Assembly: GCF_001667265.1 (NCBI RefSeq)
Contig: NZ_LZHW01000093.1
Coordinates: 54,000-117,999 of the forward strand
DNA: 64,000 nt
DNA from: Mycobacterium sp. ACS4331
GTDB taxonomy: Bacteria > Actinomycetota > Actinomycetes > Mycobacteriales > Mycobacteriaceae
Direction: 5' to 3'
Every line of letters begins with the position of its first letter. The stretch's first letter is position 1. Under the pieces are notes generated by a model. That model did not search any database. It was given only the letters and a program-made list of their open reading frames with translations, and was not told the origin of the DNA. Of this stretch, positions 17,304 to 25,920 are shown in pieces. Both the position numbers and the translations under genes were made by a program.

Positions 17304-18167
17304 TCAGTTGTCGGGCTTCTCCTGCACGCCGGTGGCGTTCTGGGCGCGCTGTTCGTAGGCCGCCCTGGCCGAGGTGTCGAAGTTCAGGAACACGGTGTCG
17401 TTGCCCAGCTTGTGCGACAGCCAGCGCCTGCCGCGGGCCGGGAGCAGTTGCGTCAGGGCGCCGACGGCCCGCAGCGGCCCCGGCACGGACAGATGGGTGA
17501 TCGACGGTTTGTCGAGCACCTTGGCGACACCCGCCGCGATGTCCTCGGGTTGTACGGGCTTCTGCGCGCCGCTGGCGTCGGTGCCCGAGATCAGCTCGGT
17601 GTTGGTGAACGTCGGGAGGACGACGCTGACCTTGACGCCCTGCGGGGCGAACTCGTCGGCGAGCGCGGTGGACAGGCCCACGACCGCGAACTTCGTGCCC
17701 GCATAGACGGCCTGGCCCGGGACCGCGACCATGCCCGCCATCGAGGCGATGTTGACGATGTGCCCGCTGCGGCGCTTGACCATCTCCGGCAGCACCAGCC
17801 GGCACCCGGTGAGCACACCGCAGAAGTTGACCTCGACCGATGTGCGGATGGCCTGATCGGTCTGCTCCAGGAACGGGCCGACCGGCATCACGCCCGCGTT
17901 GTTGATCAGCACGTCGATGTGGCCCGCGCCGTCGGTGCGTGCCTTGTCCAGGAACACCGCGAACGACTCGGGGTCCGTCACGTCCACGGGGTAACCCGTG
18001 GCCTGGCCCAGGCGGACCAGCTCGCCGACGGCCTGATCGAGGACAGCCACGTCGCGGTCGCCGATCACCACGCGCGCACCGCGGGCCAGCAGGGCCTTCG
18101 CGGTCGCGTAACCGATGCCGCGGGCAGCCCCCGTGATCGCGATGGTCTTACCCCTGATGTTGTCCAT
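17304..18167 (-). CDS. Short-chain dehydrogenase/reductase
   Basis: 287 aa from the ATG at 18167 (beginning MDNIRGK). The Rossmann glycine motif GAARGIG is at 13-19, NNAG at 89-92, and the catalytic triad Ser142 / Tyr155 / Lys159 (YAGTK). The C-terminal extension of about 40 residues, with a basic amphipathic helix, is common in mycobacterial SDRs acting on lipids or ketones. The acidic residue after strand 2 (IGDRD) favours NAD(H). It is divergent from the luciferase-like genes, with a palindrome in the shared promoter. Substrate unknown. Confidence 0.9.
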   Translation of the reverse strand: MDNIRGKTIAITGAARGIGYATAKALLARGARVVIGDRDVAVLDQAVGELVRLGQATGYPVDVTDPESFAVFLDKARTDGAGHIDVLINNAGVMPVGPFLEQTDQAIRTSVEVNFCGVLTGCRLVLPEMVKRRSGHIVNIASMAGMVAVPGQAVYAGTKFAVVGLSTALADEFAPQGVKVSVVLPTFTNTELISGTDASGAQKPVQPEDIAAGVAKVLDKPSITHLSVPGPLRAVGALTQLLPARGRRWLSHKLGNDTVFLNFDTSARAAYEQRAQNATGVQEKPDN

Positions 18168-18176
18168 GAGCCGGAC

Positions 18177-18190
18177 TTTACACGTGTCAA
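18177..18190. promoter_or_regulatory. Palindrome in the SDR / luciferase-like divergent promoter
   Basis: TTTACACGTGTCAA: perfect core ACACGTGT (18180-18187) with a further A/T-matched pair on each side and a single mismatch. It lies 10 bases upstream of the SDR start and 34 bases upstream of the luciferase-like gene, where an operator for a dimeric (TetR-type) repressor of both would be expected. No regulator gene is adjacent. Confidence 0.45.
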
Positions 18191-18223
18191 GTTTTTCCCG
18201 ACAAGGGCGAATTTGGGCTCGCG

Positions 18224-19291
18224 GTGAGCAGAACCGGGCGCAGGAATGCATTTCGCGGCGCCACGTTGGACCCTGGTGTGGTGATCGGTACCGCGGACGC
18301 CGCAGCGTCCCCGAGCGGTCAGCTGCATGTCGCTGTGGCCCTGGACGGCTACGGCTGGCACCGGCTGGCGTGGCGCAGCGCGCTGCGAGACGACCCCGGC
18401 GCGCCGTCGGCGCTGTCCGGGGACCATTGGGCCGCGCTGGCGGTGACGGCCGAGCGGGGACTGCTCGACTTCGTCACCGTCGATGACACGTTGACGCCGC
18501 AACCCGGCCGACGCGCCCACATCAGCCCGGGTCGGCTCGCGGGCCGGGGTGACGCGGTGCTGGCCGCGGCGCGCATGGCCGCCGCCACCGAGCACATCGG
18601 GGTGATTCCGGTGGCCACCGTGACGCACACCGTGCCGCAGCGGGTCGCCCGCGCCATCGCCACGCTGGATGCCCTGTCGGCCGGCCGGGCCGGCTGGCAG
18701 GTGCGGGTCAGCACGTCGGCGCATGAGGCCGCGCTGTTCGGCCGTGGCGGGCCCGGGGCCCCGGACGCGCTGTTCGACGACGCAGTCGACTCCCTGGAGG
18801 TCGCGCGGCGCTGTTGGGCGGACGCGGACCCATCGCCACCGCAGGGCCAGCCGGTGATCGCGGCGTTGGCGCATGCCACCCGTGTCTATGAGTTCGCTTC
18901 TGCGGCAGCGGATCTGGTTTTCATCACGCCCGGCGACGACGACGAGCTGCAGGCGCTGCTGGCCGAGGTGGCAGCGCTGGGGGATCTCAGGGTGTATGCC
19001 GACGCGGTCGTCACCTTCGGTGGTGACACCGCATTCGGTTCGGATGCAGTCATTCTCGACGACGGTCCCGAGGAGATTGCCGAACTGATCGTGCGCTGGC
19101 ACGACATCGGCGTGCACGGTGTCCGGTTGCGCCCTGCGGTGCAGCACCGGGATCTGCCCGTCATCGTCGACCGCGTGGTGCCGCTGCTGCAGCGCACCGG
19201 CCGGTTCCGCTCCGCGTACGCCGACGGCGAGACGCTGCGCACCCGTCTGGGGCTTCGCTGTCCCGCCGACCGAAATGTGGCCACCCCATGA
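18224..19291 (+). CDS. Luciferase-like flavin monooxygenase (NtaA/DszA type, degenerate)
   Basis: 355 aa from the GTG at 18224; GTGs at 18278 and 18281 are alternatives. The N-terminal motif LHVAVALDGYGWHRLAWR and the C-terminal pattern ending in TLRTRLGL match the NtaA/SnaA/DszA branch of FMN-dependent monooxygenases, but the protein is about 80-90 residues shorter than that branch's usual length and lacks much of the middle of the barrel. AATEHIGVIPVATVTHT and ALSAGRAGWQVRVS are the flavin-site strands. It overlaps the next gene by four bases. It may be a partner or regulatory relative rather than a full monooxygenase. Confidence 0.75.
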   Translation: MSRTGRRNAFRGATLDPGVVIGTADAAASPSGQLHVAVALDGYGWHRLAWRSALRDDPGAPSALSGDHWAALAVTAERGLLDFVTVDDTLTPQPGRRAHISPGRLAGRGDAVLAAARMAAATEHIGVIPVATVTHTVPQRVARAIATLDALSAGRAGWQVRVSTSAHEAALFGRGGPGAPDALFDDAVDSLEVARRCWADADPSPPQGQPVIAALAHATRVYEFASAAADLVFITPGDDDELQALLAEVAALGDLRVYADAVVTFGGDTAFGSDAVILDDGPEEIAELIVRWHDIGVHGVRLRPAVQHRDLPVIVDRVVPLLQRTGRFRSAYADGETLRTRLGLRCPADRNVATP

Positions 19292-20409
19292 GTGATTCGA
19301 TCGACGTCCCGCTGTCCGTGCTCGATCTCGCGCCGATCAGCGCGGGCAGCGACGCCTACACCGCACTGCGCAACGCCGTCGACCTCGCCCAGCACGCCGA
19401 GCGGTGGGGCTACCGACGGTACTGGCTGGCCGAACACCACTTCGTCGCTGTCGCGAGCTCCCAGCCCGCGGTGCTGGCCGGGCAGATCCTCGCCGCCACC
19501 AACCGCATTCGCGTCGGGGCGGCCGCCGTGCAGCTGGGTTTCACGACCGCGATCGCGGCGTTGGAGAGCTTCGGCATCCTGGCCGCGCTGCATCCGGACC
19601 GCATCGACTTCGGGATCGGCAGATCCGGCCAGCGGCGCACCGAGGCGCAGCGTGAACGTCCGCGCGCGCCCCGGCCGCCCCGGGTGTGGCAGGAGGTCGA
19701 CGGCGTCGTGATCCCGCCGCCGTTCGATCTCCGTGCGGTGATGTCCAGTGCCCGGATGAAGGCCGCGACGAGCGTGCTGACGGCCCCTGGGGCGACCGCA
19801 CCCGACTTCGCCGATCAGGTCGCCGACATCCTGGACATGATCGAGGGCAGCTTCGCCGTCGACGGTGTCGACGTGCATGCGGTCCCGGGTGAGGGGAGTG
19901 GTCTGACGCCCTGGATCTTCGGCAGCAGCAAGGGGCAGAGCGCGCAGGTCGCCGGGGCGCGCGGGCTCCCGTTCGTGGCCAGCTACCACATCACGCCCGC
20001 CACCGCGCTCGATGCCGTCGAGGCCTACCGTGCCGCGTTTCAGCCGTCGGCGGCGCTCGCCGAACCGTATGTGGTGATCTCTGCGGACGTCGTGGTGGCC
20101 GACGACGAGTCGACCGCGCGCCGCCTGGCCGCCAGCTACGGCGCCTGGGTGTATTCGATTCGGGCGCAGGGAGGTGCCGTGCCCTATCCCGACCCGCGCG
20201 ACTGCCCGCCGCTGACCGAGGAACAGGCCGCCGTCGTCAAGGACCGCACCGCAACCCAGTTCGTGGGCGATCCGGATCAGGTGGCACAGCGCTTGAGCGC
20301 GCTGCAGAAGCTCAGCGGCGCCGACGAACTGGTGATCACCTCGGTCACCCACGGCCACGCCGACCGGCTCCGCAGCCACGAACTGCTCGCGCAGCGGTGG
20401 GGACTGTGA
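19288..20409 (+). CDS. Luciferase-like (LLM class) flavin-dependent oxidoreductase
   Basis: 373 aa, full length. The start LSVLDLAPISAGSDAYTALR and the motif RYWLAEHHFVAVASSQPAVL are the hallmarks of the MsnO8-like LLM subfamily. IDFGIGRSG follows as the phosphate-binding region for FMN (or F420). The ATG overlaps the preceding stop codon (ATGA) and its own stop is overlapped by the next GTG, so three luciferase-family genes form one coupled unit. Whether the cofactor is FMN or F420 cannot be decided here; fgd1, which regenerates reduced F420, lies 1.5 kb away. Confidence 0.85.
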   Translation: MSDSIDVPLSVLDLAPISAGSDAYTALRNAVDLAQHAERWGYRRYWLAEHHFVAVASSQPAVLAGQILAATNRIRVGAAAVQLGFTTAIAALESFGILAALHPDRIDFGIGRSGQRRTEAQRERPRAPRPPRVWQEVDGVVIPPPFDLRAVMSSARMKAATSVLTAPGATAPDFADQVADILDMIEGSFAVDGVDVHAVPGEGSGLTPWIFGSSKGQSAQVAGARGLPFVASYHITPATALDAVEAYRAAFQPSAALAEPYVVISADVVVADDESTARRLAASYGAWVYSIRAQGGAVPYPDPRDCPPLTEEQAAVVKDRTATQFVGDPDQVAQRLSALQKLSGADELVITSVTHGHADRLRSHELLAQRWGL

Positions 20410-21143
20410 CCTCAGACGGGCTCGGCCACAGGCGGATTCATCTGGCCGCCGTGGTCTCGGGTACGCCCGGTGAGGTGGTGTCGCAGGCCCGCACCGCAGA
20501 GCGGGGCTGCTTCGACTTCGTCATGCTGCGTGAGGGTGGGCCCGACCCGCTGACGATGTTGGCGGCGGTCTCCGGTGCGACCGAGCACATCGGTCTGGTC
20601 GCCGCGGTGGACGCCGAATCCGCTGAGCCCTTCGAAGTGTCACGGCAGCTGGCAACATTGGATCACCTCAGCGCCGGTCGGGCCGGCTGGATCCTCGCCG
20701 GCGGGGAGGGCTCGGCCCGCACCCGCGAGTTCGTCGAACTGGTGGCTCAGTTCTGGGACTCCTGGAACGCCGGTGCGGTGCTCGCCGACGTCGACTCCGG
20801 CAGCTACAGCGACCCGGCCCGGATCCGGCCCGTTGACTTCGCCGGTGACCACTTCCTCGCGCACGGCCTGGCGACCCTGCCCGCAGGTCCCGGTGGGCAT
20901 CCGGTTCTGGTGTCGGACAGTGATTTTCGACCTGTATCAGAACTCAGTGGGACGCCCGATCGCATCGCCGACGAGATGGTCGCGGGTGTGCACTCACACG
21001 CGTGCGACGGCTTCATGGTGCCCGCCGACGGTCTGTCCGAGTTCGTCGACTCCGTGGTGCCGGTGCTGCAGGCACGCGGTGTCCTCCGTACCGGCTATGC
21101 CGGAGCGACGCTGCGTGAACACCTTGGGCTCACCGATGTCTAG
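20406..21143 (+). CDS. Short luciferase-like protein (NtaA/DszA type, truncated)
   Basis: 245 aa from the GTG at 20406, which overlaps the previous stop codon. The sequence aligns with the first gene of the trio: ATEHIGLVAAVDAE, LDHLSAGRAGW and the C-terminal GATLREHLGL correspond region by region. However, it is only about 55% of a full NtaA-type monooxygenase and lacks the substrate-cap half of the barrel. An intact reading frame and coupling to its neighbours argue against a simple pseudogene. The last 14 bases overlap the convergent Rv0406c homologue. Confidence 0.7.
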   Translation: MTSDGLGHRRIHLAAVVSGTPGEVVSQARTAERGCFDFVMLREGGPDPLTMLAAVSGATEHIGLVAAVDAESAEPFEVSRQLATLDHLSAGRAGWILAGGEGSARTREFVELVAQFWDSWNAGAVLADVDSGSYSDPARIRPVDFAGDHFLAHGLATLPAGPGGHPVLVSDSDFRPVSELSGTPDRIADEMVAGVHSHACDGFMVPADGLSEFVDSVVPVLQARGVLRTGYAGATLREHLGLTDV

Positions 21144-21879
21144 GGGTGGCCCGGTCCGCGAGTTCCCGGATGGGGCCGTGCCACAGATCGCCGTGCCCGG
21201 GGATCAACACCTCGGTCTCGAGCAGGGCCAGCGCCCCGAGGCTGCGCACACATCCGGCCTCGTCGTGGTTGAACACGCGGTGCAGCAGTTGGGGCCCGCG
21301 CCGCGTCGAGGTCGGATGCCCCGTCACCAGGGCGTCACCGGACACCAGCACGCCGTCGACCAGGAACGAGCAGTGTCCCCCGGTGTGACCGGGGGTGGGG
21401 ATCGCGACCGGACGACCCGGCAGCGTCCTCGCGACGTCCTCGGAGAACGGTTGTGTGGACGGGATTCCGGCGTGGTTGAACGCGCCTTTGCGGGCGATGT
21501 CGTATGACCACTTCAGCCATCTCGGCTGCCACGCGTGCCTGGCCACGCCCGCCGGCGACGCCTGCTCGAGGTACTCCCGTTTGGCGTGACCGACTTCGTC
21601 GGCGTGGCAGTACACCGGTGTGCGGTGTTCGGCGGCGAACCAGATCGCGGTGCCGAAATGGTCGATGTGGGCGTGCGTCAGGAGAATTGCCATGACGTCC
21701 TCGGGAGCGCACCCCAGCTCACGCAGCGACGCCAGCACCTGCGGGCGGTCGCCGGGGAACCCGGTGTCGATCAGGATGACGCCCTCGGAACCGATCACCA
21801 ACGTCCAGTTCACCAGCGGCGTCTGCGCGAGGTGGACCGAGTCGGTGACCTGGATCAGCTCGACGCGCGCGGCGGTCAT
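21130..21879 (-). CDS. Metallo-beta-lactamase fold hydrolase (Rv0406c homologue)
   Basis: 249 aa. The metal motif THAHIDHFG gives H69-x-H71-x-D73-H74. A second histidine lies in PTPGHTGGHC, an aspartate in VSGDALV, and a final histidine in IPGHGD. This is a complete binuclear zinc site of the glyoxalase-II/lactonase type. In M. tuberculosis the homologue Rv0406c also precedes fgd1 on the opposite strand, the arrangement seen here. The substrate is unknown; beta-lactamase activity should not be assumed. Confidence 0.9.
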   Translation of the reverse strand: MTAARVELIQVTDSVHLAQTPLVNWTLVIGSEGVILIDTGFPGDRPQVLASLRELGCAPEDVMAILLTHAHIDHFGTAIWFAAEHRTPVYCHADEVGHAKREYLEQASPAGVARHAWQPRWLKWSYDIARKGAFNHAGIPSTQPFSEDVARTLPGRPVAIPTPGHTGGHCSFLVDGVLVSGDALVTGHPTSTRRGPQLLHRVFNHDEAGCVRSLGALALLETEVLIPGHGDLWHGPIRELADRATPRHR

Positions 21880-21935
21880 GGGCCGAAGTCTAGTGGCGTG
21901 CCGTCCGGAAGAGGATGAGGAGTAGAAAGGACATC

Positions 21936-22946
21936 GTGGCTGAACTCAAACTGGGATATAAGGCTTCGGCGGAGCAGTTTGCGCCGCGCGAACTCGTCGA
22001 ACTTGCGGTGGCCGCCGAAGAGCACGGGATGGACAGTGCCACGGTCAGCGACCACTTCCAACCGTGGCGCCACGAGGGTGGCCACGCACCGTTCTCCTTG
22101 GCCTGGATGACCGCGGTCGGCGAGCGCACTCAGAACCTGCAGTTGGGCACGTCGGTGCTGACCCCGACGTTCCGCTACAACCCGGCCGTCATCGCCCAGG
22201 CCTTCGCCACCATGGCGTGCCTGTATCCGGGCCGGATCTTCTTGGGCGTCGGCACGGGTGAGGCGCTCAACGAGATCGCCACGGGCTATATCGGGGAGTG
22301 GCCGGAGTTCAAGGAGCGCTTCGCGCGACTGCGCGAGTCGGTGAAGCTGATGCGCGAACTCTGGCTGGGTGACCGGGTCGACTTCGACGGCGAGTACTAC
22401 CACCTCAAGGGCGCCTCGATCTACGACGTGCCCGAAGGTGGCGTGCCGGTGTACATCGCCGCGGGCGGACCCGTGGTGGCCAAGTACGCGGGCCGCGCCG
22501 GTGACGGATTCATCTGCACGTCGGGCAAGGGCGAGGAGCTGTACAAGGACAAGCTCATCCCGGCCGTCAAGGAGGGCGCCGAGGCCGCTGGCCGCAGCGC
22601 CGACGACATCGACCGGATGATCGAGATCAAGATCTCCTACGACACCGACCCGGACCTGGCGCTGGAGAACACCCGGTTCTGGGCCCCGCTGTCGCTGACC
22701 GCCGAGCAGAAGCACTCGATCGACGACCCGATCGAGATGGAGAAGGCCGCCGACGCGCTGCCGATCGAGCAGGTGGCCAAGCGCTGGATCGTCGCCTCGG
22801 ACCCGGATGAGGCCGTGGCCAAGGTCAAACAGTACGTGGACTGGGGGCTCAACCACCTGGTCTTCCACGCCCCGGGCCACGACCAGCGGCGGTTCCTGGA
22901 GCTGTTCCAGCGCGATCTCGAACCGCGGCTGCGCAAGCTGGGCTGA
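21936..22946 (+). CDS. fgd1: F420-dependent glucose-6-phosphate dehydrogenase
   Basis: 336 aa from the GTG at 21936, with AAAGG 5-9 bases upstream; the length equals M. tuberculosis Fgd1. It oxidises glucose-6-phosphate to 6-phosphogluconolactone and reduces coenzyme F420, the source of F420H2 for nitroreductases such as Ddn. The start AELKLGYKASAEQFAPREL, VSDHFQPW and the GTGEALNE strand are characteristic of Fgd rather than of other luciferase-like proteins. It is divergent from the Rv0406c homologue and convergent with the GntR gene. Confidence 0.97.
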   Translation: MAELKLGYKASAEQFAPRELVELAVAAEEHGMDSATVSDHFQPWRHEGGHAPFSLAWMTAVGERTQNLQLGTSVLTPTFRYNPAVIAQAFATMACLYPGRIFLGVGTGEALNEIATGYIGEWPEFKERFARLRESVKLMRELWLGDRVDFDGEYYHLKGASIYDVPEGGVPVYIAAGGPVVAKYAGRAGDGFICTSGKGEELYKDKLIPAVKEGAEAAGRSADDIDRMIEIKISYDTDPDLALENTRFWAPLSLTAEQKHSIDDPIEMEKAADALPIEQVAKRWIVASDPDEAVAKVKQYVDWGLNHLVFHAPGHDQRRFLELFQRDLEPRLRKLG

Positions 22947-22988
22947 CCCAGCGGCCTCTCGGGAGCGCTCGGGTGAGAGGAGCGGGGC

Positions 22989-23792
22989 CTAGATGGCGAG
23001 TTCGACGCGGCCGTCGGTGCCGCGGCGCTCGCGGTGGGCGGGCGTGATCTCGGCGCTCGACATCGTGCCGCTCGACATCGTGGCGGTCAGCCGGACCCGG
23101 TCGGCCCGGAACAGGTCATAGGCGTACTCGAACGGCCGGCCGCGGGCGTCGCGCGCGACCCTGGTGATCGCGAGCAGCGGCCTGCGCTGGGAGATCTCGA
23201 GCCACAGCGCCTCCCGCGGGCTTGCGCTGACCACCTCGATGGTCTCGGTGGTGCTGGCCGGCACCAGGCCGTAGCGGATCCGCAGCAGCTCATAGATCGA
23301 GCCGCCGAGCGGCTGCTCCAGCAGGTCGTGCACCTGGTCTGCGACAAAGCACCCCTGGTCCACCGACAGCGGCACCCCGTCGGCATACCGGAGCCGCCGG
23401 ATGGTGAACACCTCGGCGTCGTCGTCGATTTCGAGTGCGGCCGCCTCGGCGGGCGTGGCGGGCCTGCGGTCCGTCGCAAGCACTCGGGTGGCACTGGTGT
23501 GCCCACCGGAATGAAGCCGCGCGGGCAGGCCCGCGAGTTCGGCCGCGTTGCGTTCGACGACGTCGGCGCGCACGAATGTGCCCCCGCCGCGTCCGGTCCG
23601 CCGTTCGAGGACCCCGGCCTGGCTCAGCGGCAGCAGAGCGCTGCGCAGCGTAGCGCGGGACACCGCGAACGACTCGGCCATCTCACGTTCGGTGCCCAAG
23701 CGCGATCCGGGCCGCAGATCCCCACGCGCCAGCATGGACAGGATCCGTCGCCGGACATCCTCGGCGACGGGTCCGCCGGCGGACTCCTCCAT
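22989..23792 (-). CDS. GntR-family regulator with UTRA ligand domain
   Basis: 267 aa. The N-terminal winged helix (residues 8-75) contains GDLRPGSRLGTEREMAESF and VSRATLRSALLPL, the GntR recognition helix region. The rest is a HutC-type UTRA domain (residues 100-245) ending with EYAYDLFRADRVRLT, a conserved UTRA strand. Such proteins repress catabolic operons until bound by a small metabolite. It is the first gene of the accessory region and reads in the same direction as the SDR and kinase genes, so it is the natural regulator of the amino-alcohol module. Confidence 0.88.
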   Translation of the reverse strand: MEESAGGPVAEDVRRRILSMLARGDLRPGSRLGTEREMAESFAVSRATLRSALLPLSQAGVLERRTGRGGGTFVRADVVERNAAELAGLPARLHSGGHTSATRVLATDRRPATPAEAAALEIDDDAEVFTIRRLRYADGVPLSVDQGCFVADQVHDLLEQPLGGSIYELLRIRYGLVPASTTETIEVVSASPREALWLEISQRRPLLAITRVARDARGRPFEYAYDLFRADRVRLTATMSSGTMSSAEITPAHRERRGTDGRVELAI

Positions 23793-23808
23793 GGCGTGCC
23801 GACCTTCC

Positions 23809-24585
23809 CTACGGGGCCACCGCGTCCGGGGACTCGGGCAGCACCTGCCCGCCGTCCACGGCGATGGACTGTCCGGTGATGTAGCTGGCCTCGCGGCTGG
23901 CCAGGAAGGCTGCGAGGTGGCCGATGTCCTCCGGTGTGCCCAGCGCGCCGGCGGGGATGCTGCGGGTCATGCCCGCGATGTAGTCCGGTCCCATCTCCGC
24001 CAGGCCCTCGGTCATGATGTTGCCGGGCAGGATCGCGTTGACCGTGATGCCGTGCGGTGCCAGTTCGATCGCGGCGGTGCGCATGAAGCCCAGCTGTGCG
24101 GACTTGGACGCGCCGTAGTGCGACCAGCCGGGAAAACCGGTGATGGGCCCCGTGATCGAGGACGTCAGGATCACGCGCCCGGAACCCGAGGCGATCAGCG
24201 CGTCGAGGCAGGCCTGCACGGCGTAGAAGGTGCCCTTGACGTTCACGCCGAGCACCTCCTCCAACTGCTCGGGGGTCATCGTGGACAACTTCGCATCGGG
24301 GAAGATGCCGGCGTTGGCGCACAGCACGTCGATGCCTCCGAAAGCGTCGGTGACGGCTTCGGCCAGCGCGGTGCACGAGTCGCGGTCGGAGACGTCGGCC
24401 CGCACCGTGATGACCTTGCCGGAGCCCAGGCCGTCCAAGTCGCCGGCACACGCGTCGAGGTGGTCCTGTGAGCGCGCCGACACCGCGACATTGGCACCGG
24501 CCCTGGCGAACACCGTCGCGATTCCCCGGCCGATGCCCCTGCTGCCCCCGGTGATCAGCACCGACCGGCCCTCAAGGTCGAACAT
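23809..24585 (-). CDS. Short-chain dehydrogenase/reductase (FabG-like)
   Basis: 258 aa from the ATG at 24585, with TAGGAGAAT just upstream. The classical SDR motifs are GGSRGIG (13-19), NAG (91-93), SSITG, and Y157-x3-K161 in HYGASKSAQ. The Arg after strand 2 (SARSQ) suggests NADP(H). The C-terminus with TGQSIAVDGGQ is typical of FabG/gluconate-dehydrogenase-type enzymes. It lies between the GntR regulator and the kinase, all on the same strand with short spacers (16 and 8 bases), so it probably belongs to the same operon and acts on an alcohol or aldehyde of that pathway. Confidence 0.9.
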   Translation of the reverse strand: MFDLEGRSVLITGGSRGIGRGIATVFARAGANVAVSARSQDHLDACAGDLDGLGSGKVITVRADVSDRDSCTALAEAVTDAFGGIDVLCANAGIFPDAKLSTMTPEQLEEVLGVNVKGTFYAVQACLDALIASGSGRVILTSSITGPITGFPGWSHYGASKSAQLGFMRTAAIELAPHGITVNAILPGNIMTEGLAEMGPDYIAGMTRSIPAGALGTPEDIGHLAAFLASREASYITGQSIAVDGGQVLPESPDAVAP

Positions 24586-24593
24586 GGATTCTC

Positions 24594-25631
24594 CTATCTG
24601 GTCGCGGGCTGACCGGCGCGAGTGATGGCTTCGGTCAACCAATCCGGGTCTTCGAGGTAGCGCTGGGCCAATGCCGCGGTGCCCGTGGCGAATTCGGGTC
24701 CCACGGCGATGGCCGCGTCGGCGTCGTGATGTGAGGCCGTCCACGCGGTGAGGTGGATTCGGCGCAGCATCACGAACGTCGGGATCATCGCCAGGTCTGC
24801 GGCGGGGAGGGGCCTTCGGGCCAGGTACCCCGAGAGCCAGTCGGAGATGATCCGTTCCGCGGCCGGGGTGTCCTCGATCCACGACACCACCGCGCCCAGG
24901 TCGGCCAGATGCCAGGACCATCCGCAGTCATCGAAGTCGATCACGGTGATGCCGTTGTCGGGCGCAGCCGGATCGACCATCAGATTCGCCAGGCGCAGAT
25001 CGGCGTGGACCAGGCCGAAGCGGTCCGGGCGCATCCCGAATTCCGCGAGCCTGCCTGTGATTTCGGCGACAGCGCGTTCGATCACCGCACGATCTGAAGC
25101 GGTCAGCGACGGTGCCGCCCGCCAGTCGCCCCAGCGGGCGTGCGGGCCGATGATGGCGTCCAGGTCCCAGCGGAACCTCGTGAAGTGTGCCGGTGCGGTC
25201 CAGGACTGCACGTGGTCGTGCATGATCGCCGTCAGCTCTCCGAGTGCGTCGAATCCGACCACGTCGGGATTCTCTTCGGCCGTGCACCCCGGGACGAAGC
25301 TCACCGCGTCGACGTACAGGGTCCGGCCGTCCACGTGGGCCGTCGTCACCGGTTCACCGCGCAGGTTCGGCACCAGTTCCGGTGTGCGGACACTCGTCTG
25401 CGTCCGCAACGCGGCCATCCAGTCCAACTCGGATCGGATCTCTTCGAGGCTGTGGTAGCCGGGGCGATGCACCCGGAGCACCACCGGTGCGTCGTCACCC
25501 CCCACGTCGCCCACGAGGTATGTCGCGTTCTCCGAGAGGCTGAGCAGTCGCAGCGGCGTGTCCGGGGCGCGTCCATAGGCGCCCAGGGCCGCCCGAGCGA
25601 AACGCTCGTGGTCTTCGGGCAGTCCAGGCAT
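24594..25631 (-). CDS. APH-fold small-molecule kinase (amino-alcohol kinase candidate)
   Basis: 345 aa. The protein-kinase-like APH fold is clear: VHADLRLANLM gives the catalytic Asp211 and Asn216, and VIDFDDCGWSW gives the metal-binding Asp232. The N-terminal region with SENATYLV resembles the glycine loop of homoserine kinase type II and of hydroxylysine kinase. It is divergent from an APC permease followed by an ethanolamine-phosphate phospho-lyase homologue, and in known lyases of that type the substrate is a phosphorylated amino alcohol made by such a kinase. I infer an ethanolamine, hydroxylysine or related amino-alcohol kinase. An antibiotic kinase is less likely in this context. Confidence 0.85.
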   Translation of the reverse strand: MPGLPEDHERFARAALGAYGRAPDTPLRLLSLSENATYLVGDVGGDDAPVVLRVHRPGYHSLEEIRSELDWMAALRTQTSVRTPELVPNLRGEPVTTAHVDGRTLYVDAVSFVPGCTAEENPDVVGFDALGELTAIMHDHVQSWTAPAHFTRFRWDLDAIIGPHARWGDWRAAPSLTASDRAVIERAVAEITGRLAEFGMRPDRFGLVHADLRLANLMVDPAAPDNGITVIDFDDCGWSWHLADLGAVVSWIEDTPAAERIISDWLSGYLARRPLPAADLAMIPTFVMLRRIHLTAWTASHHDADAAIAVGPEFATGTAALAQRYLEDPDWLTEAITRAGQPATR

Positions 25632-25689
25632 AGGGGAGATTCTGGCCCATAAGACGGCGACGAGCAGACCAAAAAACGCGATTTAACAT

Positions 25690-25704
25690 CGCTGTTTCAC
25701 AGCG
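25690..25704. promoter_or_regulatory. Perfect inverted repeat in the kinase/permease divergent promoter
   Basis: CGCTGT-TTC-ACAGCG, 6-base arms with a 3-base spacer, lying 59 bases upstream of the kinase start and upstream of the permease promoter. Symmetric sites of this size fit a GntR/HutC-type dimer, and the only nearby regulator gene is the GntR at 22989-23792. Confidence 0.45.
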
Positions 25705-25760
25705 GACACATGGCGCAACACGCGCTGCGCTGACAGCATTCTCACAGCTTATTTTTGGAG

Positions 25761-25789
25761 TTGACCAGCGTTCATCTCGCCAGTAGCTT
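25761..25789 (+). promoter_or_regulatory. Probable SigA-type promoter of the permease/phospho-lyase operon
   Basis: TTGACC, 17-base spacer, TAGCTT. Both boxes match mycobacterial housekeeping promoters (TTGACn and TAnnnT). Transcription would start near 25796 and leave a 5' leader of about 125 bases before the ATG at 25921. The rest of the 25632-25920 gap shows no further gene. Confidence 0.55.
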
Positions 25790-25920
25790 CTGTCGTCATC
25801 GCGCGACAGAGTCGTCACCGATCACTTCTGCACCGCCCCGGAACAGCCTGCTACCCCGGGGCTTCGGCAATACCAGACCAATTACGGACCTGGTGTTAAG
25901 CACTTTCAGACGGGACCACC

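Noticed and set aside
20406..21143. Calling the short third luciferase-like gene a pseudogene
   Set aside because: It has an intact frame with a coupled start, and its C-terminal signature is preserved; decay is not shown.
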